Shown piece after piece: positions 25,517 to 38,219 of a stretch of 64,000 nucleotides of DNA. This stretch comes from Paramecium octaurelia (lineage: Eukaryota; Ciliophora; Oligohymenophorea; Peniculida; Parameciidae), in assembly GCA_905182995.1 (NCBI GenBank), contig CAJJDP010000137.1, positions 186,001 through 250,000 on the forward strand. Reading direction: 5' to 3'. The translations under genes and the position numbers were made by a program. The notes below the pieces were generated by a model. The model made no database searches, was not told where the DNA came from, and saw only the letters and a list, made by a program, of their open reading frames with translations. Numbering within the stretch: position 1 is the stretch's first letter; each line of letters starts with the position of its first letter.

Positions 25517-26783
25517 TTATGCTATTAATTTATTAGACATTTTTATACACTGTAAAGTTAATATAATATATCTTTATAAATATGATTGTTTCAATAATAG
25601 GAACATCTCCTTCCAAAACTCAACTGTATTAGTTAAAGTAGAAAGAATAAATTACAATGAAGTTTTCAATTTGATGTTTTTTAATGAATGTTTATTACAT
25701 CAATTATTATTATTTTTACTCTCTTAATAGTGGTAATAATATACTAAATTTAAATACTTCAAACAACTTAATATATGAAAGAGCAATAAATAAAATAGTA
25801 AATTTTAAATTACACTATTGCAAAAGTTTGGGATATATTTTATTTAAAATTGCATTGTAAAATTGATGAATTAAATTGAATAAAGTAAAACCTTCAAGAA
25901 AACTCAAATTGTAGTACTCTTAGTCTAAATACAGAATGAGATCACAAGAATCAGCTTAATGGATTAAATTTATACTTGTTCAGGTAATTGAATAGTGATA
26001 CAGGAGTTTTTCAGTTTTGATATTAAATATTTTATTAATCAATGATTGAAAATTAACAAGAAGACCAGATTAGCCCCATTGATTATGGGAAGCATCATGC
26101 AGAACCCTAAAAGGATCATCGAGAGTTGAAATACATGGCTACAAAAATTAGCGAACCAAGAGGGAGTGTTCAGTATCCTTAACATGTTTAAGTTGCTATT
26201 GAGGATGATAATAGTTCTCAAAATGATTCTAGATGGTATGCTAAGAACGAAACCTACAAATAACTTATTGGAAATGAGAGAACTGGATTCATAAAAAAAG
26301 TATTGTATTTTAAATAAGAAGGTCTATTCAATTATGATTATTTAATTGCTTCTAACCATGATCATGTGTTTAATCTCTTACTTGTCACTTGATTATAGGA
26401 GGTTCTAACTAGACCATAGTGGCTTTGCTTATCTGGCCTTAGGAATATCAATACTTATAGAATTGCTACTCTTTTGCGTTCCCAAATTTGCATGGAGAGT
26501 CCCCTACAATTACATTTTACTGTTTATTTTTACTTTCTGTGAAGGTTATCTGATATCAAATCTGTGCAGTTATGTTTTTGATAGATATAGTGATAATGGA
26601 GGTAATTCTCAGTATCCTATCTAGGATTCATTGTTTTGATGGCTGCCAGTCTATCATTGGCTGCCGTGATAGGATTGACGATATACGCTTGCAAAACGAA
26701 GTCAGATTTTACTACTAAAGGAGCTCTATTGTTTATGTGTGTTACCTCTTTGATACTCTTTGGAATTATGGCTGGTGTTTACT
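25454..26783 (+). repeat. first copy of a 1330-bp direct duplication (assembly artefact)
   Basis: Bases 25454-26783 recur at 26785-28114 (offset 1331) on the other side of a single N. As at 12446, this is the signature of unmerged overlapping contig ends. Confidence 0.9.
26042..26783 (+). pseudogene. truncated first copy of the Lifeguard/BAX-inhibitor gene
   Basis: Identical in content to the 5' two thirds of the gene at 27373-28349, ending at the N inside a membrane helix. Treat as a contig end rather than a second gene. Confidence 0.8.
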
Positions 26784-26784
26784 N
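26784..26784. other. assembly gap (single N)
   Basis: One undetermined base at the junction of the two copies of the 1330-bp block. Confidence 0.97.
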
Positions 26785-28114
26785 TAAATTCCTTATACAA
26801 TCTCGGTTACTTCAAGCAAAAGGAAGATAATTAAAGATTATGAATGATTATGCTATTAATTTATTAGACATTTTTATACACTGTAAAGTTAATATAATAT
26901 ATCTTTATAAATATGATTGTTTCAATAATAGGAACATCTCCTTCCAAAACTCAACTGTATTAGTTAAAGTAGAAAGAATAAATTACAATGAAGTTTTCAA
27001 TTTGATGTTTTTTAATGAATGTTTATTACATCAATTATTATTATTTTTACTCTCTTAATAGTGGTAATAATATACTAAATTTAAATACTTCAAACAACTT
27101 AATATATGAAAGAGCAATAAATAAAATAGTAAATTTTAAATTACACTATTGCAAAAGTTTGGGATATATTTTATTTAAAATTGCATTGTAAAATTGATGA
27201 ATTAAATTGAATAAAGTAAAACCTTCAAGAAAACTCAAATTGTAGTACTCTTAGTCTAAATACAGAATGAGATCACAAGAATCAGCTTAATGGATTAAAT
27301 TTATACTTGTTCAGGTAATTGAATAGTGATACAGGAGTTTTTCAGTTTTGATATTAAATATTTTATTAATCAATGATTGAAAATTAACAAGAAGACCAGA
27401 TTAGCCCCATTGATTATGGGAAGCATCATGCAGAACCCTAAAAGGATCATCGAGAGTTGAAATACATGGCTACAAAAATTAGCGAACCAAGAGGGAGTGT
27501 TCAGTATCCTTAACATGTTTAAGTTGCTATTGAGGATGATAATAGTTCTCAAAATGATTCTAGATGGTATGCTAAGAACGAAACCTACAAATAACTTATT
27601 GGAAATGAGAGAACTGGATTCATAAAAAAAGTATTGTATTTTAAATAAGAAGGTCTATTCAATTATGATTATTTAATTGCTTCTAACCATGATCATGTGT
27701 TTAATCTCTTACTTGTCACTTGATTATAGGAGGTTCTAACTAGACCATAGTGGCTTTGCTTATCTGGCCTTAGGAATATCAATACTTATAGAATTGCTAC
27801 TCTTTTGCGTTCCCAAATTTGCATGGAGAGTCCCCTACAATTACATTTTACTGTTTATTTTTACTTTCTGTGAAGGTTATCTGATATCAAATCTGTGCAG
27901 TTATGTTTTTGATAGATATAGTGATAATGGAGGTAATTCTCAGTATCCTATCTAGGATTCATTGTTTTGATGGCTGCCAGTCTATCATTGGCTGCCGTGA
28001 TAGGATTGACGATATACGCTTGCAAAACGAAGTCAGATTTTACTACTAAAGGAGCTCTATTGTTTATGTGTGTTACCTCTTTGATACTCTTTGGAATTAT
28101 GGCTGGTGTTTACT
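26785..28114 (+). repeat. second copy of the 1330-bp duplication
   Basis: Matches 25454-26783. The sequence continues into the 3' end of the Lifeguard gene, so this copy is intact. The 590 bases before the start codon are AT-rich and hold no gene I can support. Confidence 0.9.
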
Positions 28115-28349
28115 ATCAAAATGTTATTAATCTTCTCTACTCGTTACTTTGTTGCCTTCTGTTTGGTGCTTATTTAATCTATGATACTTAATTAATTTTG
28201 GGGGGAAGTGTAATATATTTATAAAATATATGTATTAGACTCACAAATTGTCCATTGATGATTATATCATAGGATCAATGATAATTTATATTGATATTGT
28301 GTATCTATTTGCACATATCTTAATGGTATTAATTGCATGTCTTAGATGA
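27373..28349 (+). CDS. BAX inhibitor-1/Lifeguard (TMBIM) family membrane protein
   Basis: 301 residues with introns 27631-27649 (19 nt, AAG), 27933-27955 and 28210-28238. About 95 soluble residues precede FIKKKVYSIMIIQLLLT, the family hallmark that opens the first helix, followed by six more helices including FAYLALGISILIELLLF and LFGIMAGVYYQNVINLL. The C-terminal TM block ends with YLIYDTQLILGG and DDYIIGSMIIYIDIVYLF, which match the conserved family end. These proteins act in ER, Golgi or plasma membranes in calcium leak and stress control. The first intron could be 19 or 22 nt because an AAG is repeated at the junction. Confidence 0.92.
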
Positions 28350-28394
28350 AGTTATTTGTTTTAATAATATAACACATACATATCATTAATTCAT

Positions 28395-28985
28395 CCTCTC
28401 TAATCTTTCTTCCTTTCATCTTCCACTTTCTTCTCCTTATTTTAAGTTCAAACTCTCAACCATTCAATACAGGGGATAACATCTCCATGAACATAACACA
28501 AAATTGTAAAGTAAATCTTAGTTTCTTTGTATTTTGAATTTCGCCTTATGCATACTAATTCATCATTATTTTATATCGAGTTTATTTGAGTCAATAATAC
28601 CTTGATGTATTTAAATCTGATTTGAAACAATTTCAATATTCATCATTTTATTTTTTATTTAATTATTTACTACTTTAATAATTAGCACCTCATTTGAATT
28701 AAAATATTTCATCCTACTATCAACTTCTCTTTTGCATTTCATCCTAGTCTGCAAAGATCTTTCTTAATTCCTAATTTATTATATCACCATTCTTATACGT
28801 TTGAGTTTAAATATTGCTTAGCGTTAGATTAAATCATTGAATATTATTTCCTGTAAACAATTCAATAATATATTGTAAATGAATCTCTTCTTAAAGGAAG
28901 CATCTATTGTTGTTGTTTATGTAAGTGTATTTGACATAAAATTAGATGAAAATTAAGAGCCAATATCAACTTTGATTTACATAAC
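28395..28985 (-). other. unresolved minus-strand coding region
   Basis: Several protein-like stretches read on the minus strand but in shifting frames. One near 28960 starts MQIKVDIGSQFSSNF, one contains HLQYIIELFTGNN then an in-frame TGA, and one ends with YFTILCYVHGDVIPCIEWLR and a basic tail (possible 18-nt intron between) before a TGA at about 28395. I could not join them into one gene with standard tiny introns. It may be a small gene with more introns, a pseudogene, or a region with sequence errors. Confidence 0.3.
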
Positions 28986-29290
28986 AGGGTCAAAAGGGAA
29001 AATGACAGGACATATTATTTTAAATTCAAATAATTGCTATAAACTATAATATCTTTAAATTTAATAATATATAAAAATTACTTAATTCTCTAAGATTTAT
29101 TATATTTTAAGATATTATAGTTTTACTTTCAGGTTCATTACCTTCATTTTCTTAATTATATTTCACTATTATCATAATCATTATCTTCTTAATTTTCATC
29201 ATCAACTTCATAATTATCACTATCTAAATCATCTTATAATACTGCTTAATTTATTTTTTCATCTAATTTTATAAATTTGCCATAAGTTCA

Positions 29291-29660
29291 TCACTTTAGA
29301 TGTTTATGATTTAGACTATTTATTTAGGAGTATATTAACATGTCTAATTTAGCTTCATTAAGATACAAAATCTTTATTGAATTGGCTTCATTTAATTTCT
29401 ATTTATCAGCTTTGCGTTATTTACTGTTATTTATTATTTCATCATAGATTTCTGTTTGGCTTTCTTTATTTGTTCTTGAGTTTTTACAATCAAACTAAAA
29501 TTATCGATAGTTTTTAGCAAATCCTTTAGACAATTCATAACCTGAAATTACAATTGCTTAATCTTTATAATTTTTAAGATCAATTTCATTCTACTTCTTC
29601 ATTATCGCTATCTAAAATTAATAAATCCTATTTTGGATCCTTCCCTTATTTAGTTTTCAT
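29291..29660 (-). CDS. small helical protein, hypothetical
   Basis: 103 residues if introns 29399-29424 and 29563-29594 (32 nt, ends AAG) are removed. The start gives MKTKQGKDPKQDLLILDSD, then a Lys/Gln-rich helix. Two TGA codons end it. An acidic Asp/Glu/Asn-rich stretch further along the strand (about 29140-29260) might belong to it through another intron, but I could not place one. No family recognised. Confidence 0.4.
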
Positions 29661-29805
29661 TTGTTATAACTTTCTTGGTTAACTTTCTTTTATATCTTCT
29701 TATATAGATTTTCAATATGTCACTCAAATTGATTAGTTATCCTCAATATTAAATGCATATATTATAAAATAATGTTATACTTAATTAAAAGAAAATATAC
29801 AAAAG

Positions 29806-32800
29806 TCAATCAAAAATATCATCGTAATTATCCTTACTTTTATTTTCTACTTCTCTTTGTATTTATTCATTCTGCGCTTATTGCTCCATATATTTTTCAT
29901 ATATTTATCTTTCCTCTTCTGAATCTAACTCTTTTGATTTTTTATCTAATTTGATTTTCTTTTCTACTACCTTCTTATCTGAACCTTATTTCTCATTCTC
30001 ATCTTCTAATTCATCTTCAGCATAAGAAGGTATATTTTCAACAACCTTCTTCTTGGAATCCAATTATTTCTTCTATGAAGTAATTTAGAGTGGTTGAAAC
30101 TCTTCAATAATTTAATCATCATCAATCTTCTTAGCCTTTTCAAGATACTTAGTAAGCATGCTTCTCATCTCGTTGATTTCTGGACGAAAAGTGTGTGTTT
30201 ACAATCTCCAATAGATTTCCCCTTAAGATGGAGGTTTCAGATCCAATCCCAAGAATATGGCCTGAACAGATCCTTTTTCAAAAAACTCAAATTGTAATTT
30301 ATCTAAGGGTGGGATAGGCATTTCAATAGATCTTAAACATAACAAAATATTATTACTCCTATCCTCTGTAATCAACATAGTTTTCTAATGTTGAAAACAA
30401 GTGATTGAAAAACTAATTTAAACTTTCTTCTCCAACTTCCTACAAGAGACTCTTAACACTCTTGGCCATAATTTCAACTTTCTTCATGGAAATCATCTCG
30501 TATTATTATTGATACAATGCAATGGCTTTTTCATTTCCCTCTTCCAATCTAAATTTTCGAATTCTCTTTCTTATTTCTGCAGGAGATTTAATAGTGAAAC
30601 CGTTCTAACTGAGTAAAAGACTCAATTGTTCTTCAGGTTGTTCACAATCCTTGTACTTTTCATAATTTTCAATTAGAATCTTATCCTCCTTCTAAGTCCA
30701 AATAACTTTCTTTTTTGGACCTTCTTATTGATAATTTTCAACGTCAGCTCCTCCTTCTACGACTGAATCTTAATAGTTTTTGAGAATAGAATCTTTTGTT
30801 GCAGCATTGGGAAATCTGAATAGAATTTCAACACTCATTAATCTATTCACTTTGAATAATTAAACAAAACTGATTCCGATTCTTCTAAACAATTAGATCA
30901 AGTTCAAGAACTCACTTTTATACTAACAAATATGATCACATAATTACTGTTAACTATTTATTTTAGACAATTGAATTGATGACATAAAGAAAATCTAATT
31001 AAAAGAAGATCCAATCTGCTTTTAGAGTGTCAACAATTCTTTTAAAATACTTATAAATTGCTATGTTAAGTTCTGATGAATTTCTTAATAGTTTGCTATT
31101 AAAAATAATGAGTATTAACTTACTCTTCTTTGATTAAATAGAAATACTTTTCCAATACTTTGTAGTCGACAATGATTGCAAATTCTGACACAAAATTACA
31201 TCTTCTTTCTTTATAAATGGGCTAATCATCATCAGTTTCATTCTCGTCATCTTCTTCTTCATTTTCCTCATCCTCTTCATCTTCTCTCATTGAATGTTCC
31301 TCATCTGGACCTTTTTCAATAAAATCATTATCCTCTTCATTTGGTTGATCCTACTTTCTCTTTCTTCCTCTATTCGCCTTATTTTACTGCTTTTTGATTT
31401 TCTTCTTCAATAATTTATTTGTTCTTATTGACCATGCTTTTCCTTAGGTATGCAATTCCAATAGATCATAATATAGGGCTGTCAACTTAACTAAAGTCGA
31501 CAACATCTGATCATTAAACAATCCGAATTGGCAATACCCGTATCCGATTGAGATGGCCTTGGCTATGTCTTGAGTGACAATGGTTTATAAAAGGATTTAA
31601 CTGTTTCTTCGATCTGTTTATTCGACTGAGAGTGACAGTTCTCTAACGATCATAAGAAATTCGAACAAGACATTAATAACTGCGAAGAAATTTCTATAAT
31701 TGAAATTCTTCTTTCTAAGTTAGGTGCTTTCATTAATCAAATTGCTATAAATGAAATTGAATTAAGTAATTTAAAGAGCTGCTTACACAGAGACGAATTC
31801 TGATGACAATTGTCCTTGATTATTTTCTTTATTTTATTTACAATGAAATCTTATAAATTTTAAGAAATGCGAAATCAAAACAAAATAATGGACTTTGTCA
31901 TCAGAATCGACGATCTCTTTGTTCATTTCAATAAAGGCTTGATCAATCAATTTGCTAAAACAATGAATCAAGAAATCTATAGTGGAATGTCTCAATTCTT
32001 CCTTGAAGTTTTTCTCCTTCTCCGGATCATAGAGATCAATAGTTAAGGGCTTTACAAAAATGGTTTTCTGCTTCGATATGAGTGCTCTAACCTAAGGTTT
32101 TTGTCGTTGATTTGCTAACTTATTTACTTGATGCTGATGGAAGGGTTGACTACTTATCTACCCAGATTGAGAGAGAACTCTCTTAGTAACAAATAGCCCA
32201 GGAAATCTTGAATGTCTGGTTGGAATAGTACTCAAATGCTATTGTTTCTATAATCTATACTACTGGGCTTGTTTCAAAATGAGTTCTTTCTCCTGCTCCG
32301 AATCCCTTAATATCCACTCTGGATCAAAGGGTGTTAAGGCATAATAGAAGATCTCCATGAGCGGAAGGGCTATCCTTTGCATGAACGAGGATTTGAAATC
32401 CTGAGATATGTAGATAAAAGCAGAGAGCACAGATTCCTTAATCATACAATAAATGAAGTTCCTTTGAAGATTCCTTTTGACTTCCTTACCACTTTCCAGT
32501 CCGATTTTGGTTTCCTCGATGTCAGGAATCGAGAGGAGATTCTTGAATAGCAAAACAATCAACTCTATCATATCATTGTGCACCTTCGTTCTACATTCTT
32601 AGTCGATTTAAATACATTCGGCAAAGTGATTGATCAAAGTTTGTAATACGATTGGTTTTAAAAAATATAGTTTATATTCCTGGAGAGTGTCCAACATTTG
32701 AGGAGCGTTTGGAGTTTGCAATTTAATGCCTGCCCTATCTACATTCGTTAATTATTCCATCAGGATCACGACATAATAGGAAAGCACCTTGTCTTGGGGA

Positions 32801-33093
32801 TAACATGTCAATAGATTGATCAAGTTGAGTTGAAACACTCTGTATTTTGCCAAATAAATTCTTGCTATAGGTTTATCAGGTATATCCTTTTTGCATTGTT
32901 GACACAAGTGTTTTAGTGCCCCTTCAGCTTTTTCTCCTTTGGCATACACATTCATATTATCAACTTTGGTGAATGTACCCAACCCCTATATTGAAAGTAG
33001 CAATTAGGTCGTGTAATATCTCTAATCATTACGTTCCTCGTCCTCAATAAGACGCTCTTCAAAATTCGATTCCGAATCAAAATCTCTATCCAT
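29806..33093 (-). CDS. Timeless/Tof1/Swi1 replication fork protection protein
   Basis: 1069 residues with introns 30332-30356, 30923-30947 and 31096-31123. Timeless travels with the replication fork, couples helicase and polymerase, and supports S-phase checkpoint signalling. Evidence: the helical N-terminal repeat region beginning with LLLSIQGLGTFTKVDN and containing FQLNLINLLTCYPQDKV. The conserved RHSRFPGLFVTKRV block (RHSRFGG in human) is present. Long acidic insertions, a Myb-like WTQKEDKILIENYEKYKD and a charged C-terminal tail follow. Length is near the usual 1100-1200. The first ATG of the frame was used. Confidence 0.85.
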
Positions 33094-33330
33094 AAATTAT
33101 TGGCGGTAATTTTAATTATAAAATAATTCATTTCATTTTCTTTCTTTAAAGGGATTGATCAAATGCTAATATTTATTAAGTTATTAAAATTCTATTTATT
33201 TTCATAATCACATAGTGTTTTTGAGTTTATCCATTGAGGAGAATATAATAAATGGAGAAACACTCCAACAAATATGCTGTAATACATAACTATGTTTATG
33301 AGTTTTAATGAAATCTATAAGAAAAATAAA

Positions 33331-33513
33331 TCAATTTTATTGTTTATTGAGCATTTCTTTGAGTTCTTTATTTTCCTTATATAACTTCTTTAATATCTCT
33401 TCAGTGACCAATAGTTTTTCAATTAATTACTCTCTGGTTAAATTATCATATGTCCCTAACAATCCTACTTTAGGCTCAACTCTTTTTTCCTCTTTCTAAC
33501 TTTGTTTCTTCAT
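33331..33513 (-). CDS. small coiled-coil protein, 60 residues
   Basis: Intronless frame, Lys/Glu/Leu-rich. A loop with LLGTYDNLTREQLIEK is followed by a helix ending in ELKEMLNKQQN. Composition and clean start argue for a real gene between Timeless and the divergent kinase 37 bp away. No family recognised. Confidence 0.5.
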
Positions 33514-33550
33514 TATTGATACTGTTAAATTAATTATTATTTAATTCACT

Positions 33551-35380
33551 ATGAAAGATGAAGACTCAAAATAAGTGTAGAACTACATTTTATGTAAATC
33601 TATTCTCTTTAGCAAGAGCGCACGTTGGGCCAAGGAACTTTTGGCAAAGTCTAATTGGGATATCACACTATTGCAGATGAATATGTAATATTGATACTAA
33701 AACTCATAAGGTAGCAATCAAAATCCTTGAGAAGAGGATGATCGAAAAACAAAGTGATTTGGTCAGAGTTTAAAGGGAAATCTCAATCCTCAAAAAAGTT
33801 AGTCATCCAAATGTAATCAAATTGTATGAGGTAATTTTATCATAATCAAAACAAGATCATAGAATCAGAGTCATGTGTGTATCTAGTGATGGAATATGTG
33901 AAGGGTGGAGAATTGTATGAATACATAATTAAGAAGAAATAGTAATCTGAATCCTAATTGAAATTAGCCTACCAGAAAATATAGCAGTACGCTACTTTTA
34001 GTAGTTGATCTTTGCAACTGAATATTTGCATTCCTAATACATAACTCATAGAGATTTGAAACCAGAAAACCTTTTGCTCGATGAGAATCGATAATTAAAG
34101 ATTGCCGACTTTGGTTTAAGCTTTATCTCCTAAACTCAAGGCGAATATCTTAAAACCGCTTGTGGATCTCCTTGCTATGCTGCACCTGAGATGCTCGGTA
34201 TACATTAAAAATAATAAGTGGGTAAAACTTATGAGGGAACCAAAAGTGATATCTGGAGTTGTGGCATCATTTTATTTGCTATGCTATGTGGATATTTACC
34301 TTTTGAACATGAAAACACATAACAATTATATGAATTAATAAAGACTAGCGATTTTGAAAAGCCTGAATACTTATCCAAGAATGCCAAAGATCTATTAACA
34401 AGTATTCTAGTCAAAGATCCAAATAGAAGAATTAATATTGAATAAATTAAATAACATCCATTTTTTTTGTAGCACACATCCATCCCATCCAAGAATCTGA
34501 GTTTGAATGACTAAGGAATCATTGCAAAAATGATAGAAATGGGGTATCAACAAAATTAAATTATAACCTAATTGTAATAAAATAAACATAATACACTAAC
34601 TACCATATATTACTTGTTATAAAAAAAATGCAATCAACCTCAGAAAAGAGGCTTTTTTCAAAATATTCAAAATATTGGTAATCTCAAACTTGATATCAAT
34701 CAAAAACGATTTACAATTTCAAAGTTTCAGCCCTCTCAATAAGGGTCACCTATTTTAGAGAAAATAGATAAGACCAAATAATCCATTAGGCCAAAATTAG
34801 AGTTTTCACCCTATTTAAAGACTTAGATTTCCTAAAAATTCAAGAAAGTTAATTTATCGGTTTAGTCTAAAAGAGTGAGTGTTCAAATAGAGAACTAAAG
34901 ATAAAAGACTAATTCTGTTTAAGAAAAACATTGCGAAAGGCCTTGCATTTTCACACAACTTATCTAGGATCAGAAGTACATTATAAATTGAATACTTTAG
35001 ATCTAGAAGTTAATCTAGAAAAAACTCAAAACATTAGGCCTCTATCTAAAGGAGAGATTTAGAATAGGCAATAAAAACTGATAATAATGAGGAGAACTTA
35101 AGTAATTAGAAAGGTATTTATGCTTAAGTAAGATAAAGAAATAAAACTCAACCAAATAAAAATGATGAAGGATCAAAATACTTTGAAAAAGCATCAAAAT
35201 TGAATACATCTCATTAGGTATTTAGCTAATTAAAATTAGATGGCTGAGAAGAATCCATAATACTCCCCTTATATAAACATGAATATTAGTAATCATAGAC
35301 AACTGTTTAAATAGATTTATAATGGAAATTTGTATGATTTGATGAAGAAAAAAGGTGAGTTCAAAACCAGAATATTATGA
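33551..35380 (+). CDS. SNF1/AMPK-related Ser/Thr protein kinase with UBA-like segment
   Basis: 560 residues with six introns: 33594-33616, 33685-33710, 33831-33855 (all ending AAG), 33942-33967, 34976-35000 and 35218-35239. The kinase domain starts almost at the N-terminus: glycine loop [18 protein letters not shown] lysine, [16 protein letters not shown] and AAPEM are all intact, so it should be active. Just after the domain a short helix segment with [10 protein letters not shown] resembles the UBA/autoinhibitory segment of SNF1, MARK and BRSK kinases. The remaining 250 residues are basic and Ser/Gln-rich. The substrate is unknown. Confidence 0.88.
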
Positions 35381-35435
35381 AGAATTTGCAGTGATTTAAA
35401 ACTTATACATAGTTAAATTACTATTATATATAAAA

Positions 35436-36912
35436 ATGTTTAATTAGATTCTATGTATAATGATGATGATATCATTATATTATTGTAGAACCAAGGAGGA
35501 ATGGAAAAATAGAACCATCTATTAATTGTTAACTGATCGATATGCTTCCACAAAATCAAATAGTACAAGCTGTAATTTAGGGAACTACTGTGGAGGAAAC
35601 TTCAAAGGAATTGAAAAGAATTTAGATTACATAAAAAGTATCATTTTTATTTGATTCGAAGATTTGGGCTTTGATGCTATTTGGATCTCCCCCATAGTTC
35701 AAAATTACGATGGAGCTTATCATGGATATGCTGCTAAAAATATCTATTAAATTAATGAGCATTTCGGAACAGCATAGGATCTAAAGGATCTTGTAAATGC
35801 ATGCCATTAGAAGGATATCTGGGTTATGATTGACATAGTAGCTAATCATATGGGAAATCAAGATCTAGATTTTTCACGTAATTATCCTTTTAACTAATCA
35901 TCCCACTTTCATGATTTATGTGAGATTTCGGATTCAGATTTCGCTACTCATAATCTAGTGAATATAGAAAGATGTAGGTTATTTATGTTGGCTGATTTGA
36001 ATTAAGATAATACTTATGTAGCAAATGAATTGATTAATTGGATTAAATGGGTAGTGAGTGAATTCAATATTGATGGTATCAGAATAGATACAGCAATGAT
36101 GGTAAAGGGAGAATTTTGGAAGAAGTTTACAGAAGCAACAGGGATTTATTCAATAGGTGAGGTTTTTGATGGAGACATGGGATTCTTGAAACAATTCATA
36201 GGGCCAATGGATGGCTTATTAAATTACCCTTTGTTTTTTACTCTGAGAGATGTGTTTTTACATTGGGGTGATATGTACAGAATTGAAAGCTTTTATTATA
36301 ATCAATTATAAACATATGGTAAGAACAATATTCCTTATATGGCACAATTTAATGACAATCACGACAATGCTAGATTTTTGAGTGATGAAGTCAACGGTGT
36401 ATAGGCTTCAGCACTGAAAATACTCTAATTTAAAGCTTTTACAGCCTTTACTCTGACATCCATCGGGGTTCCAATAATGTATTATGGATCGGAATAGTTA
36501 TTCACTGGAGGCGGAGATCCAAAGAATAGAGAGATAATGTGGAATTCTTTTAATGAGTAATTGTCTTTATTTATGAAATTTTAGAAATTCGGATACTTAT
36601 AAATTTATCAAAAAGATAAATTAGGCAAGAAAAGCAGTTAATGCAGGAGCATAAGATCAAGTGCAGAGATATGCAGATAATGATTTCTATGCATTCACTA
36701 GAGGTCAATTATTTGCTGCCTTTACTAGCAAATATGACAGAGATGTGATAAGGAAGATAACTTATCATCCTTATGCTGAAGGAACCAAATTATGCAATGT
36801 GTTATTCACTGGAGACTGTGTTTTAGTGCAAAATGGATCTTTTTAGGTTTATTTAAGAAATGGAGAAGTGAAGATCTTTTTACCTGATAACATAGTCGTA
36901 GAAATGGAATGA
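35436..36912 (+). CDS. secreted alpha-amylase, GH13
   Basis: 474 residues with introns 35638-35661 (AAG) and 36557-36584. The N-terminus MFNQILCIMMMISLYYC is a signal peptide. The barrel resembles fungal-type amylases: WKNRTIYQLLTDRYA, NYCGGNFKGI, VMIDIVANHMG, GIRIDTA (nucleophile Asp), GEVFDGD (acid/base Glu) and FNDNHDN (third Asp). A small C-terminal beta domain follows. It likely hydrolyses alpha-1,4-glucans from food, in the food vacuole or outside the cell (inference). The start lies 55 bp after the kinase stop. Confidence 0.93.
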
Positions 36913-36949
36913 ATAATTTTAACCCATCATTTTATATTTCATACAATAA

Positions 36950-37837
36950 TCATGCATCTTCCACTTTTTCAGTGACTTCTTCTTAAGTGGTACCATCATT
37001 CATAGTATAAATTTTAGTGGTTATAATGTGTTTTTTACCACCTTTGACAACAGTTTTAACCTTCTTCTAAACTTTCTTAGCCCCTGGAATCAACTTTTCT
37101 TTTCCTTCATCTTTTTTGTCATCATCATCATCATCCTTTTATTTTTTCTCTTATTTCTTTTTTTTCTCCTTCTCCTATTCTCCCTATTACTATTCTTGTT
37201 TGCCTCCTTGAGTGAATTTTGAAGCAAAATCAAAGACAAACACAAACTTGAAGGCCTTATGAGGAGCTCCAAAAATACCCACTTATTTATAGGCAGGCTC
37301 AAAGAAATTAGATCTGTGTCCTCTGCTTGGAACACCATCATCCACAATCAATTATATGACAACTAAAAATCTTAAACTTATAAATTTACTATCTTCAGCT
37401 GTGGATTTTCCAAAACTTATATTCTCACCAATTGTGCCTGGTTTCCATGAACCATGTCTTTCTATTCTTTGTTTTGTAGTTGAATGATCACTTCCCTCAT
37501 GTCCAGTCAGACCATTAGTTCCTAGAATCATATTCTGTATTACCTAGATCCTCTGCATGATCTCTTGCTGCTTCTTCCAGTCCTTTTTCATAAGTCAAGG
37601 GTCCAACTGGTTTCTGTTTTTTAAGGAAATCGATGCATTCTAAGTTAAGATACTTGATCTACCTTGAACAGAACTTGCACCTTCCTTTGTATTGGTAGCC
37701 TAAGTTCCTGGTAAGTGTAGGATCTTATCTTTAAAGTATTTGAGCCTATTTTCTAGAACTGGAATCATTAGAGATGGGTCTTATCGCACTTTATTCTGTA
37801 ATTCAAAAACTTCCTTAGCCAGTGCAGAATAATTCAT
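36950..37837 (-). CDS. CAP-superfamily (SCP/PR-1) protein with Lys/Asp-rich tail
   Basis: 271 residues with introns 37363-37389, 37522-37543 and 37640-37662. The CAP core is seen as QKPVGPLTYEKGLEEAARDH, GLTGHEGSD, GTIGENISFG, VDDGVPSRGHRSNFF and KFVFVFDFA, which cover the conserved His/Glu sites. An unusual 55-residue insertion rich in Lys, Glu, Gln and Asp (a run of six Asp) follows, then a basic C-terminal segment. There is no signal peptide at the first Met, although most CAP proteins are secreted. The gene ends convergent to amylase with a 37-bp gap. Confidence 0.85.
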
Positions 37838-37871
37838 TTAATTTTATTTTAATAATTTATATTATTTAGAT

Positions 37872-38012
37872 TCAATTTAAATCACCTGATTATAAAATCT
37901 TTTCCTATAAACAATACCAAGTCCTATCGCCATATTTCTCTTTAAGTAAATTGGTTTCATTTCTATTTTGAGATTATTGATTGTTGTTTGGTAGTAGGGA
38001 TTAAATGTCCAT
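37872..38012 (-). CDS. possible 46-residue small protein
   Basis: Short minus-strand frame, Asn/Gln-rich start and KEKYGDRTWYCLQEKI in the middle. No family recognised and chance occurrence cannot be excluded. The rest of 37838-38219 shows nothing. Confidence 0.25.
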
Positions 38013-38219
38013 TAACATTTTATTATTTATAAGATGATAGTAACATTCACAGAGTTAGTCTATCTTCTGAAGAATATTAAACTACACTAATAAACATCAT
38101 TTAAATTTCTCGCTTAGACAATAAATTTTATAATGAAAATATTAATATAATATCTAAAGAATTTAAATGTAAATAGTTGCATAAAATTCATTTAAAGGAT
38201 TTATAAACATAAACACACA

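Noticed and set aside
37100-37240. Poly-leucine/phenylalanine plus-strand peptide
   Set aside because: It is the complement of the Lys/Glu/Asp-rich insertion of the CAP protein on the minus strand.
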